Shown here piece after piece: positions 1 to 9,553 of a DNA stretch of 52,482 nucleotides. The stretch is taken from positions 1 to 52,482 of the forward strand of contig VYDB01000084.1 of assembly GCA_009843635.1 (NCBI GenBank). Direction: 5' to 3'. The first letter of the stretch is position 1, and the number at the start of each line of letters is the position of its first letter. Source of the DNA: Gammaproteobacteria bacterium. GTDB lineage: Bacteria > Pseudomonadota > Gammaproteobacteria > Pseudomonadales > Azotimanducaceae. Below the pieces are notes generated by a model. The model did no database searches. It was not told the origin of the DNA and was given only the letters and a program-made list of their open reading frames with translations. The translations under genes and the position numbers were made by a program.

Positions 1-96
1 AAACCAACCGGAAACCTCAGCCAACCGCCGTCAGGACTTTTGAATAGCCCTGGGCCCAATCGAGGGCGGGACGGCGCGATTCAAGTACACTAGCGC

Positions 97-113
97 CCCT
101 CATGCGATGAGGG
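97..113 (+). promoter_or_regulatory. Small hairpin in the gor leader
   Basis: CCCTCAT (97-103) and ATGAGGG (107-113) form a perfect 7-bp stem with a GCG loop, just before the GAGG that precedes the gor start. A TACACT at 86-91 could be a -10 box, but no -35 sits at the right distance. The hairpin is seen; a role in translation control is only a guess. Confidence 0.3.
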
Positions 114-129
114 CGGCGAGGCTTTTGGG

Positions 130-1494
130 GTGGCGAGGAAGTTTGACTACGATCTCTACGTGATCGGTGCGGGCTCCGGCGGCGTGCGGGCCAGCCGGGT
201 TGCCGCGCAGCTCGGCGCCCGGGTGGCGGTGGCCGAGTCCACCCATCTTGGTGGCACCTGCGTCAACGTGGGCTGCGTGCCGAAGAAGCTCTTCGTCTAC
301 GGTTCGCACTTTGCTGAGGATTTTGACGACGCCGCGGCCTATGGTTGGCGCGCCGCCCCGCCGAGCTTTGATTGGCCCACCCTGCGCGACAACAAGACCA
401 CGGAAATCAAGCGCCTCAATGGCGTTTACCGCAACTTGCTGACCGCCGCCGGGGTCGATATCCACGAAGGCCAGGCGCGGTTGGGCGATCCGCATCGCAT
501 CGAGATCAACGGTCAGTCGCATACCGCTGAACGGGTCTTGGTGGCCACCGGCAGCCGCCCCTGGATGCCGGAGTTTCCCGGCGCCGCGCACGTCATCTGT
601 TCCGATGACGCCTTCTACCTGCCGCGCTTCCCGCGCCGCGTCCTGGTGGTCGGCGGCGGTTACATCGCCGTGGAGTTCGCCGGCATCTTCGCCGGCCTTG
701 GCGCCGAATCCCGGCTGGCCTATCGGGGCCCGCTGTTCCTGCGGGGATTTGACGATGGCGTGCGGGAATTCGTCGCGGAGCAGTTGGCTGAGAAGGGCGT
801 CGCCCTGCAGTTCAACACCGAGGTGGTGAAAATCGAACTCGATGGCGATGAACGGCTCGTGACGCTGTCTGATGGCAGTCGGCTGCGCACCGACTTGGTG
901 ATGTTCGCCACTGGACGCCGCCCCAATGTGGAGGGCTTAGGCCTGGCGGAGTGCGGGGTCGCCTTGGGCGGCAACGGCGCTGTGTTGGTGGACGAGGAAT
1001 ACCGCAGCTCCGTGCCGCACATCCTGGCCATCGGCGACGTCATCGACCGGGTGCAATTGACGCCGGTGGCCATCGAGGAAGCGATGTGCGTGGCGTACGG
1101 CCTGTTCGGCAACGGCGAGCCGCGCCGCCTGAACTACGAGAACATCGCCACGGCCGTTTTTTGCCAGCCCAACATCGGAACCGTGGGCGTGACCGAGGCC
1201 GAGGCCCGGCAACGCTTCGAGCGCATCGAAGTGTACGAATCCGCGTTTCGGCCCATGAAGCACACGTTGACGGGCCGGGCTGAGCGCACGTTCATGAAGT
1301 TGATCGTGGACGCCGCCAGCGACCGAGTGATTGGCATCCACATGGTTGGCCCGGAGGCCGGTGAGATCATTCAAGGCATGGCGGTGGCGGTGACTGCCGG
1401 GGCTACCAAGCGGCAGTTCGACGCCACGGTCGGCATTCACCCCACCGCCGCCGAGGAATTTGTAACCATGCGGGAGGCTCGCACATGCGCCTGA
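130..1494 (+). CDS. gor: Glutathione-disulfide reductase
   Basis: A 454-residue cytoplasmic flavoprotein that reduces oxidised glutathione with NADPH. The N-terminal FAD-binding GAGSGG (residues 13-18) is followed by the redox-active disulfide motif [13 protein letters not shown], with C44 and C49. A second dinucleotide fold starts at [13 protein letters not shown], and the C-terminal HPTAAEEF carries the catalytic His of the disulfide reductase family. Length is normal for the family. The start is GTG, preceded by GAGG at about 8 nt. The 3' end overlaps the next gene by 10 bp, which suggests translational coupling. Glutathione reductase is preferred over the related mercuric or lipoamide enzymes because of the NVGCVPKK form of the motif. 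A MAPEG protein that may use glutathione lies at 12.97 kb. Confidence 0.95.
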   Translation: MARKFDYDLYVIGAGSGGVRASRVAAQLGARVAVAESTHLGGTCVNVGCVPKKLFVYGSHFAEDFDDAAAYGWRAAPPSFDWPTLRDNKTTEIKRLNGVYRNLLTAAGVDIHEGQARLGDPHRIEINGQSHTAERVLVATGSRPWMPEFPGAAHVICSDDAFYLPRFPRRVLVVGGGYIAVEFAGIFAGLGAESRLAYRGPLFLRGFDDGVREFVAEQLAEKGVALQFNTEVVKIELDGDERLVTLSDGSRLRTDLVMFATGRRPNVEGLGLAECGVALGGNGAVLVDEEYRSSVPHILAIGDVIDRVQLTPVAIEEAMCVAYGLFGNGEPRRLNYENIATAVFCQPNIGTVGVTEAEARQRFERIEVYESAFRPMKHTLTGRAERTFMKLIVDAASDRVIGIHMVGPEAGEIIQGMAVAVTAGATKRQFDATVGIHPTAAEEFVTMREARTCA

Positions 1495-2927
1495 TTGGAA
1501 AGGCTTTTTTTGCTCTTGGACTCGCTGCCATCGCCTTGGCGGGCTGCGGGGAACCCCAGACAACCGCCGAACGGGTCGAACCCGCTTCGCCGAGGGGTGT
1601 CATCCTCTTCCTGGGTGATGGCATGGGCGTCTCGACCGTGACCGCGGCGCGGATTTTTGCCGGACAACTCGCCGGGGGGACGGGCGAGGAGCACAGCCTC
1701 TCCTTCGAGGGCTTTCCCCACGTGGCGCTCGTCAAGACCTACAACGTGGATGCCCAGGTGCCGGACAGCGCCGGCACCATGACCGCCATCGTCACCGGCG
1801 AGAAGACCCGCGCCGGTGTGCTGAGCGTCAGTGCCGCAGTGGAGCGCGGTGATTGCGCCGCAGGCTTGGCCGAGCCGCTGACCACCCTGCTGGAGCAAGC
1901 CGAGGCGGCGGGTTTCGCCACCGGCATCGTCTCCACCGCGACCATCACCCACGCCACGCCCGCAGCCACCTACGCCCATGCCGCGGACCGCAATTGGGAG
2001 GACAACTCCGCGCTGCCGGAAGAGGCTGTCGCTGCGGGTTGCCGGGACATCGCCCGCCAACTGGTGGAGTTCGATGGGGGCGATGGCATCGAAGTGGCGC
2101 TGGGCGGCGGGCGAGGGCACTTTCTGCCAGCCGGCGAACCGGATCCGGAATACCCGGATCAGGCGGGCTTTCGCACCGATGGGCGCAACTTGGTTGCCGA
2201 GTGGCTGGCTGGGGACGGGCGTGCCTACGCTTGGAACCTGCCGCAGCTCGAAGCCCTGCAAGCGACGCCCGGGCAGCAGGTTCTCGGCCTGTTCGAGCCT
2301 TCTCACATGCAATTTGAAGTGGACCGGGCCCAGGACGCTGAACCGTCCTTGGCCGCCATGACCGAATTTGCGCTCAACAGGCTCATGGATCGCAGCCCAG
2401 GCTACTTCCTGATGGTCGAAGGCGCTCGCATCGACCATGGGCATCACTTCGGCAACGCTTACCGAGCGCTGCATGACACCTTGGCCCTGGATGCCGCCGT
2501 GGCGCGGGCACTGGCAATGACCGACAGCGCCAACACCCTGATCCTGGTGACCGCCGACCACAGCCACACCTTGACGATCAGCGGCTACCCGCGGCGCGGC
2601 AACCCCATATTGGGCAAGGTCGAATTCGCGTCCGGGCAGCTCATGAAGGACGCGCAAGGACGTCCCTACACCACGCTGGGCTACGCCAACGGCCCGGGCG
2701 CCTTGGCGGAACCCGTTGATCTTTCGGACACGGACACCGAGGCGGCAGGCTACCAGCAGGCCGCTGCCGTGCCCATGGCCATTGAGACCCATGGCGGCGA
2801 GGACGTGGCCGCCTACGCCCAAGGCCCGGGTGCTGCGGGGGTAGCCGGGGTCATGGAGCAGAACCGGCTGTACGACGTGCTGTACGAGGGCCTGTTCGGG
2901 CACCCGCCGCCCGTGCCTGAGCACTAA
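1485..2927 (+). CDS. Alkaline phosphatase, PhoA family, predicted lipoprotein
   Basis: A 480-residue metal-dependent phosphomonoesterase predicted to be anchored in the cell envelope. The N-terminus is a lipoprotein signal with lipobox LAGC, Cys21 being the lipidated residue. The family metal and nucleophile motifs are present: LGDGMG near residue 45, [10 protein letters not shown] with the likely nucleophile Ser95, [10 protein letters not shown] and TADHSHT. Length is typical for PhoA-type enzymes. It overlaps gor by 10 bp and lies 5 bp before the symporter gene, so the three look like one transcript. I infer phosphate scavenging from organic phosphates; no Pho box was recognised. The substrate cannot be read from sequence. 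Confidence 0.9.
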   Translation: MRLIGKAFFALGLAAIALAGCGEPQTTAERVEPASPRGVILFLGDGMGVSTVTAARIFAGQLAGGTGEEHSLSFEGFPHVALVKTYNVDAQVPDSAGTMTAIVTGEKTRAGVLSVSAAVERGDCAAGLAEPLTTLLEQAEAAGFATGIVSTATITHATPAATYAHAADRNWEDNSALPEEAVAAGCRDIARQLVEFDGGDGIEVALGGGRGHFLPAGEPDPEYPDQAGFRTDGRNLVAEWLAGDGRAYAWNLPQLEALQATPGQQVLGLFEPSHMQFEVDRAQDAEPSLAAMTEFALNRLMDRSPGYFLMVEGARIDHGHHFGNAYRALHDTLALDAAVARALAMTDSANTLILVTADHSHTLTISGYPRRGNPILGKVEFASGQLMKDAQGRPYTTLGYANGPGALAEPVDLSDTDTEAAGYQQAAAVPMAIETHGGEDVAAYAQGPGAAGVAGVMEQNRLYDVLYEGLFGHPPPVPEH

Positions 2928-2932
2928 AGTCC

Positions 2933-4585
2933 GTGTTTGAATCTGCGATTCACTTTCTCGACGGCCTGCTTGGCGGCGCCTTCTACTTCCCCTTCCTGCT
3001 GCTGGGCGTGGGCCTGTTCTTCACGCTCTACTTGGGCTTTCCGCAGGTTCGCTACTTCCGCCATGCCTGGGGCGTGCTGCTGGGCAAGCATTCCAAGGCC
3101 GGGGCGCCGGGGGACACTAGCCACTTTCAGGCCCTGTCCACTGCCCTGTCCGGCACCGTCGGCACGGGCAACATCGGCGGCGTTGCCTTTGCCATCTTCC
3201 TGGGTGGCCCAGCGGCCCTGTTTTGGATGTGGATGACGGCTTTTCTGGGCATGACAACCAAGTGCGTGGAGGTGACCATCAGCCACCGCTACCGGGTGAC
3301 CGACGAGCAAGGGCGAATTGCTGGCGGGCCCATGTACTTCATGGAGCGGGGCCTGAACCTGAAGTGGCTGGCCGTGTTCTTCGCCGTGGCCACGGTCATC
3401 AGTTCCTTCGGCACCGGCAACCTGCCGCAGAGCAACAACATGGCGACCGGTCTTGAGGCTTCCTTCGGTTTGCCCGCCTGGATATCGGGATTGGCGCTCG
3501 CCACCCTGCTGGGCTTGGTCATCGTCGGCGGCATCCGCCGCATCGCCTTGGTCGCTGCCGCCATCGTGCCGCTCATGGGAGTGCTCTATGCAGTGGGCGC
3601 ATTGGCGGTGGCCATCACCAACTTCGAGAACATCGGTCCCTCGTTTGCGGCGGTGTTCGAGGGAGCCTTCAATGGATCGGCGGCGGCTGGCGGCTTTCTC
3701 GGCGCAACCTTTGCCTATGCCTTCAACCGGGGCGTCAATCGGGGCCTTTTCTCCAACGAGGCTGGCCAAGGGTCGGCGCCCATCGCCCACGCCTCGGCGC
3801 GCACCGAAGATCCGGCCGCCGAAGGGATGGTGTCCTTGCTTGAGCCGTTCATCGATACCCTGGTCATCTGCACCTTGACGGGATTGGTGATTCTCTCGTC
3901 GGGCGTGTGGACGGAGAAGTTCGATACGGATTTTGCGCCGTTCGACACCGAGTTCCTGGCTGGCACCTACAGCGAGGGGAGCGCGGATGATGTGCAAGCC
4001 CTGTTTACTCATCTCAGTGGCGGCGAGGCGGCGGCACGCTATGTCGGCTCAATCGACGTCGTGGATGGCGTAGGGGCTTTGGCGGGCATTACCGTGCTGC
4101 ACAATCGCTCCATTGCCGAGGATGTGCGCTTCCTGGTAGGCGGCGAACCGTTCACGGGCGTGGTGCAGGTTGAGTCCGGCGCACTGGCCACCGAGGGCAT
4201 CGACCTTAGGGGCCGGTCCTTGTTGCATTCGGTGCCGCTGACCGCTGAGGCTTTCAAGCGCAGCTTCTTCGGCCACTATGGCCAGTACGCGGTCACCTTG
4301 GGGTTGGTGCTGTTCGCGTTTTCCACTGCCATCGCCTGGTCCTACTACGGCGACCGTGCCATGACCTACCTGCTTGGCCTGCGTGCCGTCACGCCGTACC
4401 GAATCTTGTACGTCGCGGGGTTTTTCGTGGCGACCATTGCCGACACGTCGTTGGTCTGGCTGATTTCCGCGGTGACCTTGGCCCTGATGACCATTCCCAA
4501 CCTAGTGGCTCTGCTGCTGGGTGCCAAGGAAATCAAGGCGTTGATCAACGGCTATTGGCGCAAGTCCAAAGGCGGCGGTTTGTAG
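2933..4585 (+). CDS. AGCS-family sodium:alanine/glycine symporter
   Basis: A 550-residue inner-membrane transporter of the alanine/glycine:cation symporter family. Multiple hydrophobic segments are visible, with conserved [15 protein letters not shown] near residue 78, TGNLPQSNN near residue 163 and [19 protein letters not shown] near residue 270. It starts at GTG, 5 bp after the phosphatase stop. It is longer than the usual family size of about 450 because of a polar stretch at roughly residues 326-449, between two membrane segments (after VILSSGVW and before [12 protein letters not shown]). The substrate is likely alanine, glycine or a related amino acid with Na+ or H+; this is family knowledge, not shown here. 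Confidence 0.88.
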   Translation: MFESAIHFLDGLLGGAFYFPFLLLGVGLFFTLYLGFPQVRYFRHAWGVLLGKHSKAGAPGDTSHFQALSTALSGTVGTGNIGGVAFAIFLGGPAALFWMWMTAFLGMTTKCVEVTISHRYRVTDEQGRIAGGPMYFMERGLNLKWLAVFFAVATVISSFGTGNLPQSNNMATGLEASFGLPAWISGLALATLLGLVIVGGIRRIALVAAAIVPLMGVLYAVGALAVAITNFENIGPSFAAVFEGAFNGSAAAGGFLGATFAYAFNRGVNRGLFSNEAGQGSAPIAHASARTEDPAAEGMVSLLEPFIDTLVICTLTGLVILSSGVWTEKFDTDFAPFDTEFLAGTYSEGSADDVQALFTHLSGGEAAARYVGSIDVVDGVGALAGITVLHNRSIAEDVRFLVGGEPFTGVVQVESGALATEGIDLRGRSLLHSVPLTAEAFKRSFFGHYGQYAVTLGLVLFAFSTAIAWSYYGDRAMTYLLGLRAVTPYRILYVAGFFVATIADTSLVWLISAVTLALMTIPNLVALLLGAKEIKALINGYWRKSKGGGL

Positions 4586-4658
4586 TATGGTATGGCGCTG
4601 TCAGGCGGAGCAGCCGATTGGGAAGCTTGACGAAATTCCGAGTGAATAAGGGGACATC

Positions 4659-5222
4659 ATGCCACTGAGAGTCGTTTTTGACCTTGAAGACAAGGACCTG
4701 GAGTACTTCAAGGCGAGCATGCAGCGGGCTCGAAAAGCCGCTGCGAACGCCAGCGAGGACGAGATCATCGGCAGTGCGCTAGCCATGATCGAGCAGGTCA
4801 GCACGCCGGCGACACCGGCTTTCGTGCAGCAGCGCCTTGAGCGGCTTTCACGCCTGATCGAGATGCTGCGCGATGAGGAATGGCCGTTGGCTGAGGAGGA
4901 GCGCGGCGACATCCTCACAGCGCTCTCCTACTTTGCCGATCCGGAAGACATCATTCCGGACAACGTGCCGGTGCTCGGCTACATCGACGACGCCATCATG
5001 ATCGAGTTGGTGGTCAAGGAGCTGCGGCACGAAATCGACGCCTTTGAGGACTTTGCCCGCTTTCGGGCTGGCGAACTGGCCCGCAAGCGGGATGACAAGG
5101 TGTCTCGCGAGGACTACCTCGACCACAAGCGCCGCGATTTGCAGCTGCGCATGCGGCGGCGGCGGAGCACCATGCGCCGGGCTTCCAAGGGTGCCACCCG
5201 GCCGCGCTTCAGGCTGTTCTAG
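4659..5222 (+). CDS. YkvA-like (DUF1232) protein
   Basis: A 187-residue protein with the DUF1232/YkvA core DIIPDNVPVLGYIDDAI around residues 94-110, a short segment often predicted to be membrane-associated. The N-terminal half is charged and helical. The C-terminus is very basic (RRRRSTMRRASKG), which could bind nucleic acid or acidic lipids. AAGGGG lies at about 6 nt before the ATG. It follows the symporter gene by 73 bp and is tail-to-tail with sppA. The biochemical role of the family is unknown to me. Confidence 0.75.
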   Translation: MPLRVVFDLEDKDLEYFKASMQRARKAAANASEDEIIGSALAMIEQVSTPATPAFVQQRLERLSRLIEMLRDEEWPLAEEERGDILTALSYFADPEDIIPDNVPVLGYIDDAIMIELVVKELRHEIDAFEDFARFRAGELARKRDDKVSREDYLDHKRRDLQLRMRRRRSTMRRASKGATRPRFRLF

Positions 5223-5226
5223 CCTG

Positions 5227-7035
5227 CTAGCCTCCGTCCGAGAGTCCTAAGCAGGGTTCGCAGAGGGCATAGCGGTGGCCGGGGTCGTTCAGGCTGTTGG
5301 CCAGCGCCCACGCGCGGCTGAGCCGTTGCCCTAAATCGGATGCCGCCGCGTCGTGCGGGAGCAAGGCTTGGGACTCCATCAACTGCTGCAGCAACTCCTC
5401 GCCCGGTTGCTTGGGCGGCTGAAAGCGCTTGACGCCATAAGTTTCAACGTCCGCGAGTTCCGCAGCCAAGGCCACCGCGTCATCCAAGTCGCCGAGTTGG
5501 TCCACCAGGCCGATGTCCAGCGCTTTGCTGCCCAGCCACACGCGGCCCTGGCCGATCTCGTCCACCGCTTCAGGCGTCATGTCCCTGCCTCTGGCAACCA
5601 GATGGATGAATCGGTCGTAAATGCCGCTGACGCTGGCTTGAATCAAGCGCTTGGCCGGTTCGCTCAGATCTTGGCCTAACGTCGGCCACGAAAGCGGCAG
5701 GCTCTCGACACCATCGGATTCTATGCCTACGTTGGACAGCGCCTTCTCCAAATTGGGAAACACGCCGATGACCCCGATGGAGCCAGTAATGGTGGTCGGG
5801 TGGGCAACGATGCGGTTGGCGGTGGATGCGATCCAGTAGCCGCCGGAGGCGGCGACCGGTCCCATCGAAGCCACCACCGGCTTGTCGTGCTGCTGCATCA
5901 CCTCAAGCTCCTCGCGGATCAGCTCCGAGGCCGTGGCGCTACCGCCGGGAGAGTCGATGCGCAGCACCAGGGCGGCCACCGATTCGTCCTTGCGGGCCTT
6001 TCGTATGAGCGCCACCAGATTGTCGGCCGCTGCGGCGTTGCGCTCATCCCCCATCATGATCGGCCCCTGGGCGGTGACGATGGCGATCTGCCGCTTTGAG
6101 GGAGCCTTGGGCGGCAGGGTCTGGAGATACTGTCGGTAGCCGATGCGGGGGTGGTCGTTGTCGGATTGCTCGCCAACTGCTGTGCCGACGCGGTCGTTCA
6201 GATGGTCGGGCGTCAGCAGTTCATCGACCAAGCGGAACTCCAGCGCGGCCCGGGCCGGGTCGCCGTTGAATTCCTCAATGACAGCATCGTAGGCCTTTGC
6301 GTAGCGGTCGAAGGCGTCGGCTTCCAACGAACGATTGGTCAGAACCAGTTGGCGGTAGGCACCCCAGCGACCGTCAACCAGCTCTTGACTGTTTTCCCGC
6401 GCCTCCGGCGACATGCTGTCGCGAACCAGGAACTCGCCAGCCGATTTGTAGTCGCCCACCCTGAAGAGATGCACGTTGATGTCCAGCCGGTCCAAGAGGC
6501 CCTTGTAGTAGCTCTGAATGAGCCTGTAGCCGGAAAAGCCCACTTCGCCGAAGGGATGGAGGTAGATGGCGCTGGCGAAGCTGGCGATGGCGTACTTGGA
6601 TTGGCTGTAGGTGGTGCCGAAGGCGATGACTTCCTTGCCGGCCGCCTTGAAGCCTTCGAGGGCATTGCCGAGCTGCAGGGCGTGGGTCGTGTCGGCATAA
6701 ACCAAATCCTCCAGCCTCAGCACGATCGCCCGGATGCGGTCATCGTCGGTGGCGTGGTCCACGGCCCGCAGCAAATCGTTTATGCCGGTCTGCCCCGGCC
6801 CGCCTGGCTGGCTGAGCAGGCCGGTGAGGCTGTAGTCCGGACGGGCCTCCTCGACGATCACACCCGCTGGGTCGATCACCAAGGCGCTGCCATCCTCGAC
6901 CTGCAGGCTCATGGCGCCTTGGACGATGCCGACGATGATGCCAACCACCAGCAGCAGGAAGATCGCGTTGATGACAAAGTTGCGCACGCGAGTGATCGCG
7001 AGCCCGATTCGAGAGAGCAAGTTGGGTTTTTCCAT
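5227..7035 (-). CDS. sppA: Signal peptide peptidase SppA, 67-kDa type
   Basis: A 602-residue inner-membrane serine protease that degrades cleaved signal peptides. An N-terminal anchor is visible ([19 protein letters not shown]). Two tandem S49 domains follow. The first holds the presumed catalytic lysine in [11 protein letters not shown]; the second holds the nucleophile in [14 protein letters not shown] followed by TTITGSIGV. This matches the Lys-Ser dyad layout of the long E. coli-type SppA. I chose the ATG at 7033-7035 (MEKPNLL). An in-frame ATG at 7045-7047 is possible, but a TATAGT that could be a -10 box overlaps it. The gene is divergent from the Rieske gene with only 50 bp between starts, and convergent with the YkvA gene. 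Confidence 0.92.
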   Translation of the reverse strand: MEKPNLLSRIGLAITRVRNFVINAIFLLLVVGIIVGIVQGAMSLQVEDGSALVIDPAGVIVEEARPDYSLTGLLSQPGGPGQTGINDLLRAVDHATDDDRIRAIVLRLEDLVYADTTHALQLGNALEGFKAAGKEVIAFGTTYSQSKYAIASFASAIYLHPFGEVGFSGYRLIQSYYKGLLDRLDINVHLFRVGDYKSAGEFLVRDSMSPEARENSQELVDGRWGAYRQLVLTNRSLEADAFDRYAKAYDAVIEEFNGDPARAALEFRLVDELLTPDHLNDRVGTAVGEQSDNDHPRIGYRQYLQTLPPKAPSKRQIAIVTAQGPIMMGDERNAAAADNLVALIRKARKDESVAALVLRIDSPGGSATASELIREELEVMQQHDKPVVASMGPVAASGGYWIASTANRIVAHPTTITGSIGVIGVFPNLEKALSNVGIESDGVESLPLSWPTLGQDLSEPAKRLIQASVSGIYDRFIHLVARGRDMTPEAVDEIGQGRVWLGSKALDIGLVDQLGDLDDAVALAAELADVETYGVKRFQPPKQPGEELLQQLMESQALLPHDAAASDLGQRLSRAWALANSLNDPGHRYALCEPCLGLSDGG

Positions 7036-7085
7036 GCCGCAAAGCATACTATAGGCAAGCAAAGGCTCGCTATTGGAGGAACATC

Positions 7086-8444
7086 ATGGCCGAACCCCTA
7101 CCGTCACGGGAAATTCTCAGTTGGCCCGAACAGCGGCTTCGCGGCCATCGCATTCCGGGCTATCGATACACCTCGCGGGAATTCGCGGAGCAGGAATGGG
7201 AGGGCATGTGGACCAAGGTTTGGTTGCTGCTTGGCCGTGAGGAGGAACTGCCCAACCCTGGCGACTGGCAATGCGAGCAGTTGGGTCCGGAATCGATTCT
7301 CATGGTGCGGCAAAAGGACGGTAGCGTGAAGGCTTTCTACAACGTCTGCCAGCATCGCGGCAATCCGTTGGTGGACGGCGAAAAGGGCAGCGTTCGGCGG
7401 TTTGTCTGCAAGTACCACAGTTGGGCCTTCATGCCTGATGGGGAACTCAACTTCGTGCCGGACCGGGAGGACTTTCCGGAAGGCAACCCCTGCGGCAAGG
7501 TGCGCCTGGCCGAGCTGGCCTGCGAAACCTTCGCTGGCTTCGTCTGGGTGAACATGGACACCGAGTGCATGAGCCTGAAGTCCTTCCTCGGCCCCATCTG
7601 GGACGAATGGAGCCGCTACGACTTGGAATCTTGGCGGCGCTACCAAGCCCGCACCGTCCACCTGCCCTGCAACTGGAAGGTGGTGCTCGACAACTTCAAC
7701 GAGTCCTACCATGTGCCCACGGTTCACATGGGCGCAACCACCAAGTTCGACCGCACCAAGATCCAAGGCCAGATCAACACCAACTACCGAGAGACCCGCT
7801 TCGACCTGTCCGACGAGGGCCACAACCGGATGGTCATGGAGGGCGGCTACGGCGTCGGCTCCACCGACAAGGCCGGCAACATCCTGGAGCCGCTGGCCAG
7901 CAACCTGCGCCACTGGGAGCTTGACCCGGCGGATTTCAAGGGCCGGCCCGAGGCCACCCGCCAGGCCATCCAGCAAGCCAAGCGACGGCTAGGCCCGGAG
8001 CGCGGTTACACCCACTATGACAAGGTGCCGGACGAGCAGTTGACCGATGCCTTCCACTACACCCTGTTTCCCAATTTCGCCGTCTCCATCTGGTCCGACG
8101 GCTTCCACTTCCTGCGCGCCCGGCCCCACGCCTCGGACCCGGAGCGGTGCGTGTTCGACAACTGGTGGTACGCGAGCTGTCCCGAGGGCGACCTGCGCCC
8201 GGTGCCAACGGGCATTGGCATGGTGGAGCGCGACGCCGAAGTCGAAACCGAGGTCTTCGACTACGGCGAGAAGTGGGTCGGCGCCGCCATCGACGAAGAC
8301 GTGGAGGTGTTTGTCCGCCAACAGCGGGGATTTCGCTCCCGGGGCTTCACCGGCGTTTATCTTTCAAGACAGGAAAGCCGGGTGCGCCGCTACCACGAAC
8401 TGATCGACGACTACATCGAAGGCCGCTTGCCCAAGCGGCCTTGA
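7086..8444 (+). CDS. Rieske non-heme iron ring-hydroxylating oxygenase, alpha subunit
   Basis: A 452-residue oxygenase large subunit. The Rieske [2Fe-2S] ligands are C88-x-H90 (CQHRG) and C108-x2-H111 (CKYHSW). The mononuclear iron site carries D202, H209 and H214 in DNFNESYHVPTVH, the classical D-x2-N-x3-H-x4-H pattern. Both sites needed for dioxygen activation are therefore intact. GGAGG lies 6 nt before the ATG. No reductase, ferredoxin or beta subunit is adjacent, so electrons must come from elsewhere. It is 8 bp from an APH-fold kinase gene and heads a block rich in small-molecule enzymes and TonB receptors, which suggests a catabolic role on an aromatic, steroid or quaternary-ammonium-like substrate. 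The substrate cannot be named. Confidence 0.92.
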   Translation: MAEPLPSREILSWPEQRLRGHRIPGYRYTSREFAEQEWEGMWTKVWLLLGREEELPNPGDWQCEQLGPESILMVRQKDGSVKAFYNVCQHRGNPLVDGEKGSVRRFVCKYHSWAFMPDGELNFVPDREDFPEGNPCGKVRLAELACETFAGFVWVNMDTECMSLKSFLGPIWDEWSRYDLESWRRYQARTVHLPCNWKVVLDNFNESYHVPTVHMGATTKFDRTKIQGQINTNYRETRFDLSDEGHNRMVMEGGYGVGSTDKAGNILEPLASNLRHWELDPADFKGRPEATRQAIQQAKRRLGPERGYTHYDKVPDEQLTDAFHYTLFPNFAVSIWSDGFHFLRARPHASDPERCVFDNWWYASCPEGDLRPVPTGIGMVERDAEVETEVFDYGEKWVGAAIDEDVEVFVRQQRGFRSRGFTGVYLSRQESRVRRYHELIDDYIEGRLPKRP

Positions 8445-8452
8445 GTCGTACG

Positions 8453-9553
8453 ATGACCGGCGCACCCCTGCCGCCGATGCCGTCCGGCCTCACCCCGATT
8501 TGGCTGACCGAGGCATTGCGGGAAACCGGCCTGCTGGCGGGGGACGTCGCCATCGAGGCCTTGGAAGTCCGCCAAGTGGGGGAGGGCGTGGGCATGATGA
8601 GCGAGCTGTCACGCTTGGTGCCCACATATTCCGGGGCCGCGGCGGGGGCGCCAGCCTCCTTTATCGCCAAGTACCCGTCGCAGAACCCAACCAACCGTCA
8701 GATCGCCATGGACTTCAATCTCTACGAACGGGAGGTGCGCTACTTCGCCGAACTGGACCCGCTAACCACAGCGGTTTGCCCGGCCACCTACCTGACCGAG
8801 CTTGACGGTGACAACTTCATCATCCTGATGGAGGACTTGGCCGACTACCGGGTGGGTGACCAGATCGTCGGCGCCACCCTTGAGGAGACCGAGCTCGCGA
8901 TTGACGAACTGGCCAAGCTGCATGCCGCTTTTTGGGAGAAGGTGGACGGCATCGCCTGGATTCCTCATGTCTGCGGCAGCCAGCACGCCCGCAACATGCA
9001 GGCGGGCACGGTGTCCGGCTGGGAGCAGATGGTGTCGGTGTTCGGCGACTTCCTAAGCGCGCCCGTGCTGGCGGCCCGGGCGGACATCCAACGCTCGGTG
9101 GCGCCCTTGCAGGCGTACCTTGACCGGCCACCGATCACCTTGGCCCACGGTGATTTCCGCATGGAGAACCTGCTGTACGGCACGGCAGCCGATCATCACC
9201 CCATGGCGATCATTGACTGGCAGGGACCGCTGCTCGGGCGCGGCATGCAGGATGTGACGCTGCTGCTCGGCCAGAGCACCCAAACCGAAGTGCGCCGCCG
9301 GCACGAACGGGCGTTGCTTGAGCGCTACGTTGATGGCTTGGCACAGCTCGGTGTTGATGGCTACGGCCTAGATGAGGCCTGGCAGGACTACCGCCATGGC
9401 CAACTGTACAACTGGGCCTACACGACCGTCGTTGCCGGCACCTTGGATGCCGGCAACGAACGCGCCTTCGCCTGGATGTCGCAGATGATCGCCCGGCAGG
9501 TGGCGGTCACCGAAGACTTGGGCTTGCTGAAACTGCTCCCGTTCGCAAGTTAG
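8453..9553 (+). CDS. APH-fold phosphotransferase (aminoglycoside phosphotransferase family)
   Basis: A 366-residue protein-kinase-like small-molecule kinase. The catalytic loop is LAHGDFRMENLL, with the likely catalytic base D234 and metal ligand N239. The DFG-equivalent is IIDWQGP, with D255. I start it at the ATG 8 bp after the Rieske gene; the frame is open further upstream, but that part only shadows the Rieske gene. No clear Shine-Dalgarno sequence is present, so it may depend on coupling to the upstream gene. Many members of this family act on natural substrates rather than antibiotics, and pairing with a Rieske oxygenase suggests phosphorylation of a pathway intermediate. It ends 4 bp inside the convergent receptor gene. 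Confidence 0.82.
   Translation: MTGAPLPPMPSGLTPIWLTEALRETGLLAGDVAIEALEVRQVGEGVGMMSELSRLVPTYSGAAAGAPASFIAKYPSQNPTNRQIAMDFNLYEREVRYFAELDPLTTAVCPATYLTELDGDNFIILMEDLADYRVGDQIVGATLEETELAIDELAKLHAAFWEKVDGIAWIPHVCGSQHARNMQAGTVSGWEQMVSVFGDFLSAPVLAARADIQRSVAPLQAYLDRPPITLAHGDFRMENLLYGTAADHHPMAIIDWQGPLLGRGMQDVTLLLGQSTQTEVRRRHERALLERYVDGLAQLGVDGYGLDEAWQDYRHGQLYNWAYTTVVAGTLDAGNERAFAWMSQMIARQVAVTEDLGLLKLLPFAS

Noticed and set aside
1437-2924. A 495-codon open frame opposite the alkaline phosphatase
   Set aside because: It has the low-complexity His/Gly/Gln/Arg-rich character of antisense frames in GC-rich DNA, has no family motif, and lies fully over a gene with clear motifs.
6151-7329. A 392-codon plus-strand frame opposite sppA
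   Set aside because: Shadow of SppA; it would overlap both sppA and the Rieske gene and shows no domain.
8453-9553. Aminoglycoside resistance gene
   Set aside because: Only the kinase fold is shared; the gene sits in a catabolic block and lacks the signatures of known resistance enzymes that I could recognise.
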